Positions 54,081-64,000 of a DNA stretch of 64,000 bases are shown here, piece by piece. Location of the stretch: positions 1,736,001 through 1,800,000 of the forward strand of contig NC_083599.1 in NCBI RefSeq assembly GCF_020882245.1. The letters run 5' to 3'. The notes below the pieces were generated by a model. The model was not told where the DNA came from, ran no database searches, and saw only the letters and a program-made list of their open reading frames with translations. Position numbers and translations under genes: made by a program. Source of the stretch: Rhopalosiphum padi. Lineage: Eukaryota > Arthropoda > Insecta > Hemiptera > Aphididae. Numbering within the stretch: position 1 is the stretch's first letter; every line of letters starts with the position of its first letter.

Positions 54081-54639
54081 TATTATTATATTACATTACA
54101 TATTTTATTATAACTGTCTGTGCTGCCAAGCCAGAATAAGTATTATCATATGTAAGCACCTAGTTCTATACCTAATTAGTCAGTAGTCATAATACATGTA
54201 CATGTCCAATCTATCTGCATGCAGTTTTTTTTTTATTAAAAGAATAACAAATAATTTTAATCACTTTGATAATATTGTTGGGAACATCTTACCTAGTAGT
54301 AATTTTCTTTATTTTTTCAATATTTATTTAATACATTTCTTGTACAAAATACTTAAATTTTAATTTAACTAATCGGAACTGATACAAAAACCAATATTAT
54401 GAACCAGAACTCTATTCCAACTTGTTCCGGCAAATTTAGCATTCTTATAAACAATTACTCTCCACTATAAAATCAGAAATATAACCATCAGCCTTTGACT
54501 AAAATAACAATTATTTCAAGATGTCTTTTTATAAAACTCAAGAGAACCAATTAAATAATTAAAAACATTTAAATTTACAATGCCTGTCACAACTAATTAT
54601 TAAAAATCCTTATAATTCTTGTAAATAATGATACTTCTA
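54081..54639. other. AT-rich spacer, no feature
   Basis: No ORF or element boundary recognised before the PIF/Harbinger terminal repeat. Confidence 0.4.
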
Positions 54640-56249
54640 TAAGGTACGCATCCATAGGTACGCATCGTACGCATCGGACGGATCGTATGAAACGGATCAA
54701 TTTGTGGTAGTGCGTCCACTGTATACCTAGCGATTGGATTGCCGATGCGACGGTCGGATTTTTTTAGTAAAATTCGCATTTTCGTTGCGAGTGGACGATC
54801 GGAAACATTACAGTGTGTAATAGACCTAATAGTACCTAATAGAAAACATGGAAAGTGATGAAGAACTTGTCATTATTGCTTTGTTATTAGATGAAGAAAA
54901 TGAAGAAGAAAGAAGAGAAAACATAAAATGTGGATACATGATATATTCAAAAAAAGGTCACAATTTGGAGAATATCATACACTGTTTACTGATTTGCTCA
55001 ACGACGATGTAAAATTCTTCTAGTATTTTCGTATGTCTCATGTCAAATTCACAACTCTTCTTGACATCTTAAGTCCTCATATATTAAGACAGAATACAAC
55101 ATACAGAGAGGCCATAGAACCAGAACAAAAACTTACTGTGTGTTTAAGGTATGTATAAAAAACAAAATTATTGGGTAGCTATTAAATATTAGGTAGGTAC
55201 ATAGTGCTTCACACGCAATGCGAAAAACAATACGATTACATTTTTAAACCAATTAGTTTTTTATTCTAGTTGAGTCAGTTTTTTACAATGTGGTACAAAA
55301 CAAAGTTATTCCGATACATTATTTATATTATTATAAGGAAATTTTAAAAATTGACTTAGATATTGATTATCTTGATCCTGCGTATAAGAAAATTCGTTTG
55401 TGGAAGGCGAAGGAGTCATAATGGCATTTGAATTAGGCATAGGAGACATCGATGCATTAGAATTAGGTGACGGAGTCATAACTACATTTGAATCAGGCGA
55501 AGGAGACATCGTTACAGGTGACGGGCAATGAACATGCAGAGTTTCGTTTATGGCAGGTGAAAAATACATTGTTCTATTTGAAGTTTGTTTTGAAGTAGAC
55601 GGTGTAGAAAACCTTGAATAATTTGATGGTGGCAGAGTCATCGTTACGTTGGAAACAGAAGTTGGGGAAGTTAACGCAAGTCGCATCTCTACATTGTTAA
55701 CCATTTGAAACAATTGCGCCTTAATGTGAACTTGATCTCGAATAGGAAAAGTCTTGACTGTTTTTGCCATATTAATAAAAAATTCAACCATAGGATCACT
55801 CTAAATGCTGTTGAGTTGTTCTTTTCTTGATAAATATCCCTGAAGGACGTTAGCTGCAGTTGGTTGTTGTGGTGTTACAAACTTTGATTTCCTACCAATA
55901 TTTCGTGATGATAACATGGACGATGTTGGTTGTGACTCTTGTGTATCACTTGATTCAGTTACTGTATCACTATCTAAATTATTTAGATTACGTGATATTT
56001 CAAGCTCTTCTTCATCACCGTTACTATGATCGCCAATAGGTGGCGATAGGTTTGAAAGTCTCTCTTCCTCGTCATTCAAATACGGAGTAAGGAAAGTGAG
56101 CTCTTTATAGTATTTGGGAGGCTTCAGTTTTGATGCTGCTTGGCCGCTTTTGGTTTTGCGCAGATTCAAAGCCTTCCTATGGTTGTCTCTAGTTCTGGTC
56201 CATCTCTTCTTGCATGCATTACCTGTAATGCATTACAATGAATCAATAT

Positions 56250-57286
56250 TTTTAGATTAGCGATTAACGATGTGTTGATTTTACGACGTGTGTTTGTTTT
56301 ATATTCTGAACGAAGTGTCGAATGGACTAATTTTACAATACAAAATCGATTTTGGTTTTTGGTGTAACTCTAAAAGAAATGACCGTAGAATGTAGATACA
56401 TGACATTTCGACTGAATGTTTATATTAGCACGGTTAAATTTTCAAAATATTTTGGATTTTTTCGAGTTATTTATAGACAACTGAAATTTTCGTATTTTTT
56501 AAGTATTTTTTTTGAAACATCGATAAAAAAATTTTGGATGCCCAAAACAACTTGAAAATTTAATACAAAATTTATTATAGGTCAATTTTATTGTAGTTAA
56601 GAAAAATCAAAAATCGTAAGTCACAATTTTTTTTATAAGCGTTTAAAGTTCAAATTATTACAAAATCACGAAAATCGCGAAAATTTGCAAGTCATTTTGT
56701 AGTTGAAAATTCATATTTTTTTTTATATTTATATCTAAGAGTAGAAAATTGAACACTAAGTTGTCCATAAGTTTTCCTTCAAATAACTATAAAGAAAACT
56801 CGAGCATCATTATAGGAAAAAATGTTATGATCGTTTGAATTTTAAATTTTTACGAAATCATGTAATGATAACGATTTATCCTCATTCGATATTAAATATC
56901 TGTTATAATTCAAAAAGTATAAGTTGTATATTCTTGAAATTTTCACCAGTTGTTTAGATTGCCATTTACTTTACACAATTTAATTTTCAATATATTTCTT
57001 TATTTTAAGGCTATTTATAGGCATTTGAAATATTCGTTTTTTTAAGTTTTTTTTTTTAAATGTCGATAAAATTTTTTTGGCGGAGTCAAAAATCTTGAAA
57101 ATTTAATTAAAAGTTCCTCATGAGTTATTCTTATAGTCATTCAAAAATTTTAAGAATACATAGGCACAATTTTTTTTATTAGCGTTTAAAGTTCAAATAT
57201 TTGACAAAATTCATTAAATTCACTAATATTCGTAAATTATTTTGTACCTAGTTAAAAATGTAGTAAATATTTTCTTTCTTTTCTAG
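56250..57286. repeat. Dispersed AT-rich repeat, first part
   Basis: It starts with cgttattctgaacgaag-type sequence near 56305 and contains TTTGGTGTAACTCTAAAA and internal repeats of the form TTTATAGGCATTTGAAATATTCG/TTTATAGACAACTGAAATTTTCG. Related wording appears at 7080-7330 and 13000-13140. I associate it with repeats common in aphid genomes. The LINE 57287-58400 appears to be inserted in it. Confidence 0.5.
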
Positions 57287-58400
57287 CTTTTTACGGGCCA
57301 TTTAGGTCCATTGCCGCAACAACCACTTGCCTCCATCTATCTCTATCTTGAGCCAGTTCTTTTCCGTCATTCACTCCCAGTCTCGATGCATCTTTTGTAA
57401 TCCTGTCTTTCCACCGCTGCCTGGGTTGTCGTCTCGGCCTTCTTGTGTCCGGCTTCCAGCCTGTGGCTAATCCTATGGGGCCTCCGGATCTCCACACATG
57501 ACCAGCCCATCCCAGTCTACTACTCTTAAGGATTCCAATTATATTTGTTTCGCCATAAAGTTCTTCTACATCTCGGTTTGTTCTTAATTCGAAGTCCCCC
57601 AGAGCGTTTCTTTTTGGCCCAAATATCCTTCTAAGAACCTTCCGTTCAAACGTAGCTAGTCTTTTTTCGTCCGTCATTGTTGTTGCCCATGCACCGCAGG
57701 CGTATAGTGCTACCGGTCTTATTAGAACTTTGTACAGCGTTATTTTTGTTTTCCATGATAGAAATTTTGACTTGAGTAGGGGTACTAGTCCAAAGTAGCA
57801 TTTATTTGCCGCTACCAGTTTTAGTCTTATTTCTTCGTGACTATCCGCATTCTCATTAATATTTACCCCTAAATATTTGAAGTTTGCTACCCTTTCAAAG
57901 TTATAATTATTCACTTTCATATGCCTTATTTCATGATTGTGTCTCATGACTATCATGTACTTAGTTTTTTCCTCATTCACCATTAATCCAATATTTCCAC
58001 CCTCTTCTATCAGTTTACTAGTCGTTCTTTTAAGGTCTTCCTCGCTTTCCGCCATTATTATTACATCATCTGCGTATGCTGCAACTACCAGTTGCTGATC
58101 ATTTCCTATTTTGATTCCCGTTGCTCCATCCAAAGTCTCTCTCATTGCTGATTCCAGTGCTATATTAAAAAGGGCTGGTGATAAGGCGTCTCCCTGTCTT
58201 AGGCCTGTCCTTACCTCAAATTCTTCTGATTCCTCCCCTCCATATTTAACTTTACATTTCGACCCATTCACGCATGCTCGAATCATTCTTATGATCTTTC
58301 TTGGTATCCCCAATTGGTCCATTACTTTCCATAATCTTTCTTTATTCACTGAATCATATGCAGCCTTGAAGTCCACAAACAGTAAATATTTTACCAAAAT
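57287..58400 (-). pseudogene. 5'-truncated RTE-type LINE: reverse transcriptase domain
   Basis: The frame 58397-57291 encodes the C-terminal two-thirds of a LINE reverse transcriptase: LLFVDFKAAYDSVNKERLW, RTGLRQGDALSPALFN, VVAAYADDVIIMAES with the catalytic YADD, then FKYLGVNI, ALYACGAWA and a C-terminal region GWAGHVWRS…RQRWKDRITKD. The frame itself is uninterrupted. The 5' two-thirds of the element, including the endonuclease, are missing, as is typical after incomplete reverse transcription. It sits in the long intron of the Harbinger genes. The group is RTE/BovB-like by motif. Confidence 0.85.
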
Positions 58401-58737
58401 TAAAAATTAATTATTTGTATCATAATTACAATTTAAATATAATATAGTATATCCTAGGCTGACAAATCATCTCCGTTCAGAATCGTTTTTCGTATACAAT
58501 GATACATATCATTGCATTCAAATTTAACACTAATATACAGCAGAGCGGTACCCACTTGACCTTTATTTTATGTTTATTATTAATAAACATAAAATATTTA
58601 TTATTGTTTAGTTAATTATTTTAAAATGTTCAGTTTTTATAGCTAAGGATACGCGTATGTTAAGCTATTTATTTAAAGGTATTTGAGTATTTAGAATAAT
58701 ATTAACCTTGTTCCGGTTGCCATTACTTTTGTTTCAG
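58401..58737. repeat. Dispersed repeat, second part, and intron end
   Basis: 58470-58570 (ATCTCCGTTCAGAATCG, then TTTTCGTATACAATGATA) matches the reverse complement of 6530-6665 and appears to be the other end of the repeat beginning at 56250. The splice acceptor for the transposase exon ends at 58737. Confidence 0.5.
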
Positions 58738-60221
58738 GTTTTTGGCCACTGGGAACTTTTTTCGTTCAATTTCATTTTCCTTTAGGCTAGGTGAATGCAC
58801 AGTACGAAGAATCGTTTACTCAACCTGCGAAGCCATATCCCAGTTTCTACAGCCTCTAGTAATGCCTAAACCATCTGAAGAAGTTTGGAGAGAATCGGAA
58901 GAAGGTTTTCGTGAAAAATGGAATTTTCCTAACGCGATTGCTGCCATTGATGGAAAACACGTATTGATACAGGCACCACCGCACAGTGGATCAAATTATT
59001 TTTGTTATAAAAAACACTTTAGTACGGTGCTATTAGCGTTAGTGGATGCAAATTATAAATTCATAGTCGTAGATATTGGGGCTTTTGGTAAAAACTCTGA
59101 TGCAGAGAACTTCTAGCATTTTGCGAAATTCTAATTTGGGTAAAGGCTTACAGAATGGAACACTAAATATACCTTCACCAAAAATACTACCAGAGGGCAA
59201 TGACGTATTACCTCACGTCATAATTGGTGATGAAGCTTTCCCATTATGCACGGATTTAATGCGACCATACTCACGCGACGATGCACAAAGAAACGAAGAA
59301 AAAAAAGTGTTTAACTATCGGTTGAGTCGTGCTAGAAATACTGTGGAAAATACGTTTGGAATATTGGCACGGAAATTTAGAATATTCGAACGTAAATTGT
59401 CTATGTCTCAAGAACACATTGTGTGTGTGGTAATGGCTACATGCTGCTTGCACAACTTTCTAAGAAATGACACGTGTCACTGGACAGAAAATGATTTGAA
59501 TATTTCTATTTCCAACATGATAGGACTGCAAGACTTAAGAAATATAGGTGGAAATTCGAAAACAGATGCTCTAGCAGTTAGGGATGGTTTCAAAAGTTAT
59601 TTCAATTCAGCAACAGTGTCAGTAGAATGGTAATTAAGGAGAGTTCAAGCTGGAAGGAGGTTCACGTGACTATGATACAGTGGTTAACTAAACATTTTGT
59701 ACCTAAATAGCTTTATTTTACCAACTAACTATATTGAAATATGAATAAACTTACCAGTTTGATTTAATCTTTTTCCAATTTCTTCCCAAATATTATCTCG
59801 TCTATGTTGATTTGAATAATGAGGGTGTTTTAAATTGTACAACTCTTCGTACTCTTGTACAATTGTTATTAGCCTTGCGATGTCCATGATATGCGTAATA
59901 ATAATTATAGTTAAAATAATAAATATATTATAATTAAAACACGTGTGTACTGAGTGTCGAAGTACAACAAAATTCAAATGATCAGTGAGGCGACCAGTGA
60001 CGACCGGTTGTGACACGCGTCCACTTATCGGCAATCCGTATGACATCATCCAAACCAGACGGAAAAGTTGCCCTTTCGATCAATTTCGTCGGCATTACCG
60101 ACGGTCCGACGCGTGCGGTCCGTCCGTTGCCGGTCAGTGGATGCACATGTATAACTTACTATACTAATTATTCTAAAATCCGTTTCATACGATCCGTTCG
60201 ATGCGTACGATGCGTACCTAT

Positions 60222-60602
60222 ATTGTATAACATTATCAATCTATTAACTTGTAAACTAGTTATATTGTCAAAATACTAAGTGTATTAAAACAATAAATAC
60301 AAATTCTTTTAGACAACTTTTAAAATTTATTTTGGTTTATTAATTAATATTAAAATTTCAATACATTTGATAAAATTATAAAATTATTTACATTATTAAA
60401 TTAAATACAAATATACAGCTACAGTACGTGTGTTACAGCCGACCGATACACACGTGTGTTACCGTCTGTCGCCTATCGCATTTATTAGCTCTCGATAGCA
60501 GTAACCAGAACTTCACTACAATTAACGAGGTATGTTGCATAATTACGGCCCCCCTCATCCGTAGTAGGTAATATCACTCTCGTCGGATCGTCGTTCTTCA
60601 CG
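60222..60602 (+). promoter_or_regulatory. 5' untranslated region of the Jockey-type LINE
   Basis: After the Harbinger end there is AT-rich DNA to about 60415, then a GC-richer leader (ACAGCCGACCGATACACACG… to GGATCGTCGTTCTTCACG) leading into ORF1 at 60603. LINEs of this superfamily use internal promoters in this region. The exact element start is not defined. Confidence 0.4.
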
Positions 60603-61928
60603 ATGGTCGACTCCACTGTCAACCCACCCCCCACTGCATCACACACACAACAACCAAATACACATAAAACCTTTGCAGAAACCACAGCAAACACACATTT
60701 TCCAAAAAGAGATCAAGCAATAATCTTCAATACAATTCAAGATGTGCCACAAATTGAATATATTAAAGCATTCAGCCAACTAACACACCCAAATAATATA
60801 AAATTTGCATCACGCATTTCAAACAATAGGTTCTGCATATACTTTGCAAGCAAAAATATAGTTGAACAAATCATTTCAAAACAACCATATATCATAATAA
60901 ACAACACGGAAATATCTTATCTCCGTCTCATTAACCCAGCCAAACGCATAATCATATCTAACGTACAACCGGTTATACCACACGACATAATCGCAAAGGC
61001 AATTAATAACCTCTCAATTACAATGGTGTCACCGATTACATTTATGAAGGCCGGATTCTCTAATGACGAGTTCGGTCATATAGGAAGCTTCAGGCGTCAA
61101 ATGTATATACAGCCTGAACATAGTAATAAAATTCCTGGTTCCATTCTGATACAATATGACCAAACTGAATATCGCATATTCTTCGCTGACGACACAGTGA
61201 CTTGTTATCTGTGCAAACAAACAGGACACACTTCTAACCACTGCAAAAATATAATAGAAAATAAAGCCGAATCAGAACACTTCAATAACACAAACGACAA
61301 CCAAGTTAGAAACGACACGGACCACAATGAACAGATAATACAAGATACCGTTGGCGACAGCACACACACAGAGACAAGCGTCGAAAATATTATCAAGGAA
61401 ACGAATACCATCACCCGCTCCACACAAAAAGCTACCACTCAAGAAAAAAGACCCGCACCATCAACCTCGAATAGTAGCTCCCATGAGAACACCCCTATCC
61501 CAACACCAAATAACCCCACACCACCACCAACAGAAACTACAAATATACGGAAAAACACCGATTCACTCGCAACCAAATTAAAAGAATCTGTCAAAATCCC
61601 TCAACCTCAGCAAAAAAAACCAAGGCGCTCAAACTCAATTGAACAAATTATACTCAAACTGGATGAAGCATTATTACCAGCAAAAACTGCTTTTGAGAAT
61701 ATACCAAACCTAAAAATTGACTTTAACCAACTAAAACATATTATTGAAAACACACTCACTGGACAAGATCCCTCCGGCGTTTTAACACCATTCAATATAT
61801 CATCCATAGAAATGATCGAGATCTTGGAGACAGTCCGCCCCAAAATCAAAAGCATCTGCATCAAGAACAGACTCTCGAGTCTAGCCAATTTACTGCTCGA
61901 ATTGACCCCCCTTTCCGACTTCAACTAA
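60603..61928 (+). CDS. LINE ORF1 protein with zinc knuckle (441 aa)
   Basis: Nucleic-acid-binding protein of a Jockey-superfamily non-LTR retrotransposon. A folded N-terminal region (about residues 36-195) contains an RRM-like pattern (IKFASRISNNRFCIYFAS). A single CCHC knuckle follows: C201, C204, H209, C214 (CYLCKQTGHTSNHC). Then comes a long Thr/Asn/Pro-rich disordered linker (225-335) and a short helical C-terminal region. Most related ORF1 proteins have more than one knuckle, so the single copy is of note. ORF2 starts 69 bases downstream. Codon choice is richer in C than in the surroundings. No lesion is seen. Confidence 0.85.
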   Translation: MVDSTVNPPPTASHTQQPNTHKTFAETTANTHFPKRDQAIIFNTIQDVPQIEYIKAFSQLTHPNNIKFASRISNNRFCIYFASKNIVEQIISKQPYIIINNTEISYLRLINPAKRIIISNVQPVIPHDIIAKAINNLSITMVSPITFMKAGFSNDEFGHIGSFRRQMYIQPEHSNKIPGSILIQYDQTEYRIFFADDTVTCYLCKQTGHTSNHCKNIIENKAESEHFNNTNDNQVRNDTDHNEQIIQDTVGDSTHTETSVENIIKETNTITRSTQKATTQEKRPAPSTSNSSSHENTPIPTPNNPTPPPTETTNIRKNTDSLATKLKESVKIPQPQQKKPRRSNSIEQIILKLDEALLPAKTAFENIPNLKIDFNQLKHIIENTLTGQDPSGVLTPFNISSIEMIEILETVRPKIKSICIKNRLSSLANLLLELTPLSDFN

Positions 61929-61997
61929 CTCACTACAACACAACAATAATAATTCCCATTCATTGTATACATTGCATTTTAAATAAAGTAACCTACT

Positions 61998-64000
61998 ATG
62001 AAGAACCTGAATATAATACAATGGAATATAAATAGCCTCACCAAAAAACGGCCGGATCTACAATTAATAATACAAAAATATTCACCCATGTGTATTAGCC
62101 TTCAAGAAACAAATCTTAAAAACAATCTAATACCCAATATAAAAAACTACAATATATTCTACACCAACCGACAAAACTGTATTAGGGCTAGCGGCGGCGT
62201 CGCCTCTCTAATACACATTGACTATCCCTGTGAACAGATTCCTATCGTTTCCAATCTAGAAGTCATCGCAGTCCAGATAACTCTAGAATCAAAAATTTCT
62301 ATATGTAACATATACGTCCCAAACCAAACATCTTTTAACACATATGATATAGACAACATTATCAAACAACTTCCCAAACCATTTATTCTACTAGGCGACT
62401 TCAATAGCCATAGCGAATATTGGGGATCAGACAGAACAGACGCTCGAGGCAAATCGATTGAAAAAATCCTAGATGACGACTCGATTACACTACTCAACAA
62501 CGGCGAACCTACCAGACTTAATCCGTCAAACGGCCACTTTTCCAATATCGACCTATCCTTCTCAAGTGTATCGCTAGCTCAAAGAATATCTTGGTCAATT
62601 CTACACGAAATATATGACAGTGACCACTTGCCTATTCTAATGACACTCCTATCCACAAAAACACTGGCACCCCACCTCTCATACAGATGGAAGTTAAAAA
62701 ACCCGGACTGGATCTTTTTTAATACCCTAGTTGACTCCTTTATGCAAGTAAATCCTCAATCTGACACCAGCACAATAGAGGACGATATCACCTTCATCTC
62801 AGAGTCCATTATCAGAGCTGCAGAAGTTGCCATAGGAAAAACAACTAACTCTTTAAAAAGAAATCTAGTCCCTTGGTGGAATGACCAAATAAAAGAGTCA
62901 ATCAAACAAAAAAACAAAGCACTCAAAACTTTCCAAGGCTCAAAAAACATGTCCGATCTCATAAAACTTAAACAACTGAGAGCGAAAACGCGATACCTAG
63001 TCAAAAGAAGCAAGACTGACTCTTGGAAAACCTTCACGTCCTGTTTGGGACCCAAAGCTGACTCCGCTCTGATATGGCGTAGAGTTGGGTCACTTCGAGG
63101 CTTCTCCAAGCACCACAACATTCACATCATGAAAGACACAAAATTATGCACCGATCCCAACGAAATATCCAATCTCCTAGGAGATTTTTTCTATCATAAC
63201 AGTTCGGATGAAAACTACAATACGACTTTCCTTGAAAAAAACGTACACACGAGGAACCAGAATTTTATTTCTAACATCAACCCACACCTTGATGAACAGA
63301 CAAAACTCAACTCCCCAATTATGGTAACTGATATGTTCAGAGTTTTATCAAAATGTAATAGTCTTGCCCCAGGACCTGACGGGATACCTTATAAATTTAT
63401 CCACAACCTCCCCATGACCGCCATAAATTCAATTATTCAAGTATACAACAAAATATGGTCTTCCGGACATATACCTCAAAATTGGAAGCACTCTATAATC
63501 ATTCCAATTCTTAAACCGGGAAAAAACAAATTTAATACTAAATCATACAGACCAATATCACTCTTGAATACCTTGGCAAAAATATTGGAAAAAATTATAG
63601 ATTATAGACTTAGATGGTTTCTTGAAAAAAACAATTTCTTGGATCCTCGCCAGAACGGTTTCCGAAGACATAGAAGTACCACAAATTCATTACATGACAT
63701 TCAAGAAGAAATACATTCAACACTCGAAGCTAAACAAATGATGGGCCTCATAGCTCTTGACATATCAAAAGCGTATGATACCACCTGGCGCCCCCGTATT
63801 GTAAAAATATTGTCAAACATTATCTGTAAAGGTAATTTATTCAACTTTATACAGAATTTCCTTACCGACAGAACTTTCCAGGTGAAGTGCAACGGAAAAC
63901 TGTCAAAACTATACTCTCAAAAGAACGGCGTACCACAAGGATCCACACTTTCGGTATCGCTATTCTTATTAGCGATTAATCCGGTTATGTGCACTCTATT
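61998..64000 (+). CDS. LINE ORF2: endonuclease and reverse transcriptase, open to window edge
   Basis: ATG at 61998 opens a frame without stops to base 64000 (about 667 codons) that continues beyond the window. The APE-type endonuclease occupies residues 1-220: IIQWNINSL, SLQETNLK with the catalytic Glu, LLGDFNSHSEYWGS and YDSDHLPILM. The reverse transcriptase follows: LAPGPDGIPYKF, SYRPISLLNTLAKILEKII, QNGFRRHRSTTNSL, LIALDISKAYDTTW (first catalytic Asp) and NGVPQGSTLSVSLFLLAIN. The YADD motif, and any RNase H, would lie past the edge. The GDFN…WGS wording places it in the Jockey/I superfamily. The copy may be full-length and active. Confidence 0.92.
   Translation, partial: MKNLNIIQWNINSLTKKRPDLQLIIQKYSPMCISLQETNLKNNLIPNIKNYNIFYTNRQNCIRASGGVASLIHIDYPCEQIPIVSNLEVIAVQITLESKISICNIYVPNQTSFNTYDIDNIIKQLPKPFILLGDFNSHSEYWGSDRTDARGKSIEKILDDDSITLLNNGEPTRLNPSNGHFSNIDLSFSSVSLAQRISWSILHEIYDSDHLPILMTLLSTKTLAPHLSYRWKLKNPDWIFFNTLVDSFMQVNPQSDTSTIEDDITFISESIIRAAEVAIGKTTNSLKRNLVPWWNDQIKESIKQKNKALKTFQGSKNMSDLIKLKQLRAKTRYLVKRSKTDSWKTFTSCLGPKADSALIWRRVGSLRGFSKHHNIHIMKDTKLCTDPNEISNLLGDFFYHNSSDENYNTTFLEKNVHTRNQNFISNINPHLDEQTKLNSPIMVTDMFRVLSKCNSLAPGPDGIPYKFIHNLPMTAINSIIQVYNKIWSSGHIPQNWKHSIIIPILKPGKNKFNTKSYRPISLLNTLAKILEKIIDYRLRWFLEKNNFLDPRQNGFRRHRSTTNSLHDIQEEIHSTLEAKQMMGLIALDISKAYDTTWRPRIVKILSNIICKGNLFNFIQNFLTDRTFQVKCNGKLSKLYSQKNGVPQGSTLSVSLFLLAINPVMCTL

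Larger units (their letters stand above)
54849..59633 (+). pseudogene. PIF/Harbinger transposase, two exons, frameshifted
   Basis: Exon 1 (54849-55148) begins MESDEELVIIALLLDEENEEE and continues, after a slip near 54920 and a TAG at about 55021, with GEYHTLFTDLLNDD and FTTLLDILSPHILRQNTTYREAIEPEQKLTVCL. It ends at a GTATGT donor. Exon 2 (58738-59633) follows TTTGTTTCAG and reads FLATGNFFRSISFSFRLGECTV, NAIAAIDGKHVLIQAPPHSGS (first Asp), VVDIGAFGKNSDAENF (second Asp region), then after a frameshift near 59100 IIGDEAFPL and RARNTVENTFGILARKFRIF with the catalytic Glu. The family is DDE_Tnp_4. The large intron contains the second exon of the antisense MADF gene. Three lesions make it inactive. 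Confidence 0.85.
55306..59887 (-). pseudogene. MADF-domain partner protein, two exons, one stop
   Basis: Exon 1 (59887-59755) reads MDIARLITIVQEYEELYNLKHPHYSNQHRRDNIWEEIGKRLNQTG and ends at a GTAAGT donor. Exon 2 starts at 56222 after ATTACAG, completes the MADF DNA-binding domain (CKKRWTRTRDNHRKAL) in phase, and continues through an acidic, Ser-rich region to a TAG at 55801-55803. The same frame then reads on to 55306 (VEFFINMAKTV…SNVVMTPSPNSNASMSP). The repeated TMSPSPDSN-type units (about 55420-55530) are short tandem peptide repeats. In Harbinger elements this protein brings the transposase to the ends and to the nucleus. The intron contains the transposase's second exon. One nonsense mutation is the only lesion seen. 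Confidence 0.8.
54640..60221. mobile_element. PIF/Harbinger element with interlocked genes and later insertions
   Basis: The left end holds TAGGTACGCATCGTACGCAT at 54656 and the right end its inverted copy (…ATGCGTACGATGCGTACCTA, to about 60221). The inverted match extends some 45 bp through GRACGGATCGTATGAAACGGAT. The left end has an extra partial copy (AAGGTACGCATCC at 54641). The interior carries a transposase (plus) and a MADF protein (minus), the usual pair of this superfamily. An RTE LINE and dispersed repeats (56250-58570) enlarge it. A clean 3-bp duplication could not be assigned. Confidence 0.85.

Noticed and set aside
61607..63892. Several minus-strand ORFs of 60-121 codons
   Set aside because: Antisense of LINE ORF1 and ORF2; hydrophobic, no motif.

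Overview
The window is AT-rich, intron-bearing eukaryotic DNA, dense in nested transposable elements, and I see no convincing ordinary host gene. Family content (piggyBac, several hAT lineages, PIF/Harbinger with a MADF partner, pogo, Ty3/gypsy with env, RTE- and Jockey-type LINEs, THAP/P-element remnants, a chuvirus-type glycoprotein) fits an insect. The dispersed AT-rich repeats resemble those I associate with aphids, so an aphid or related hemipteran is my best inference.

Layout: 1-2928 holds a decayed transposon protein split by a small hAT-type MITE (8-bp target duplication). 2929-5736 is a complete piggyBac element with an intact 617-aa transposase. 5737-17105 may be one ~11.4-kb element flanked by TTAA. 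Its ends match (GAGGCCGTC), and it holds a perfect 109-bp inverted repeat, a 12-exon gene joining a Mutator-type transposase domain to a YqaJ exonuclease (one internal stop), and an intact 646-aa chuvirus-like fusion glycoprotein. 17106-26300 contains two nested, broken hAT copies and a gypsy integrase remnant.

26909-35872 is the best-resolved nest: a foldback MITE contains a Ty3/gypsy element with 297-bp LTRs that look identical, an ATAG target duplication and a tRNA-Leu-type primer site. A 2.4-kb hAT element with an intact transposase sits inside its integrase and carries a perfect 8-bp duplication. The gypsy env is intact. Its pol is broken, yet keeps a TARG1-like macro domain between RNase H and integrase, and a long ORF of unknown identity lies in the opposite orientation where gag should be.

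36040-54080 is a graveyard: two related DDE-like proteins, a second piggyBac, THAP/P-element pieces, hAT tails, a family with a conserved ACRHH block, a LINE endonuclease fragment and a pogo element. 54640-60221 is a PIF/Harbinger element whose transposase (+) and MADF protein (-) genes interlock through each other's introns; an RTE LINE and dispersed repeats have since entered it. 60222-64000 is the 5' part of an apparently intact Jockey-superfamily LINE with ORF1 and an ORF2 that runs off the window.

The genes act mostly as selfish units. The points of biological interest are host- or virus-like cargo inside mobile elements: the envelope glycoproteins, the macro domain and the YqaJ exonuclease.
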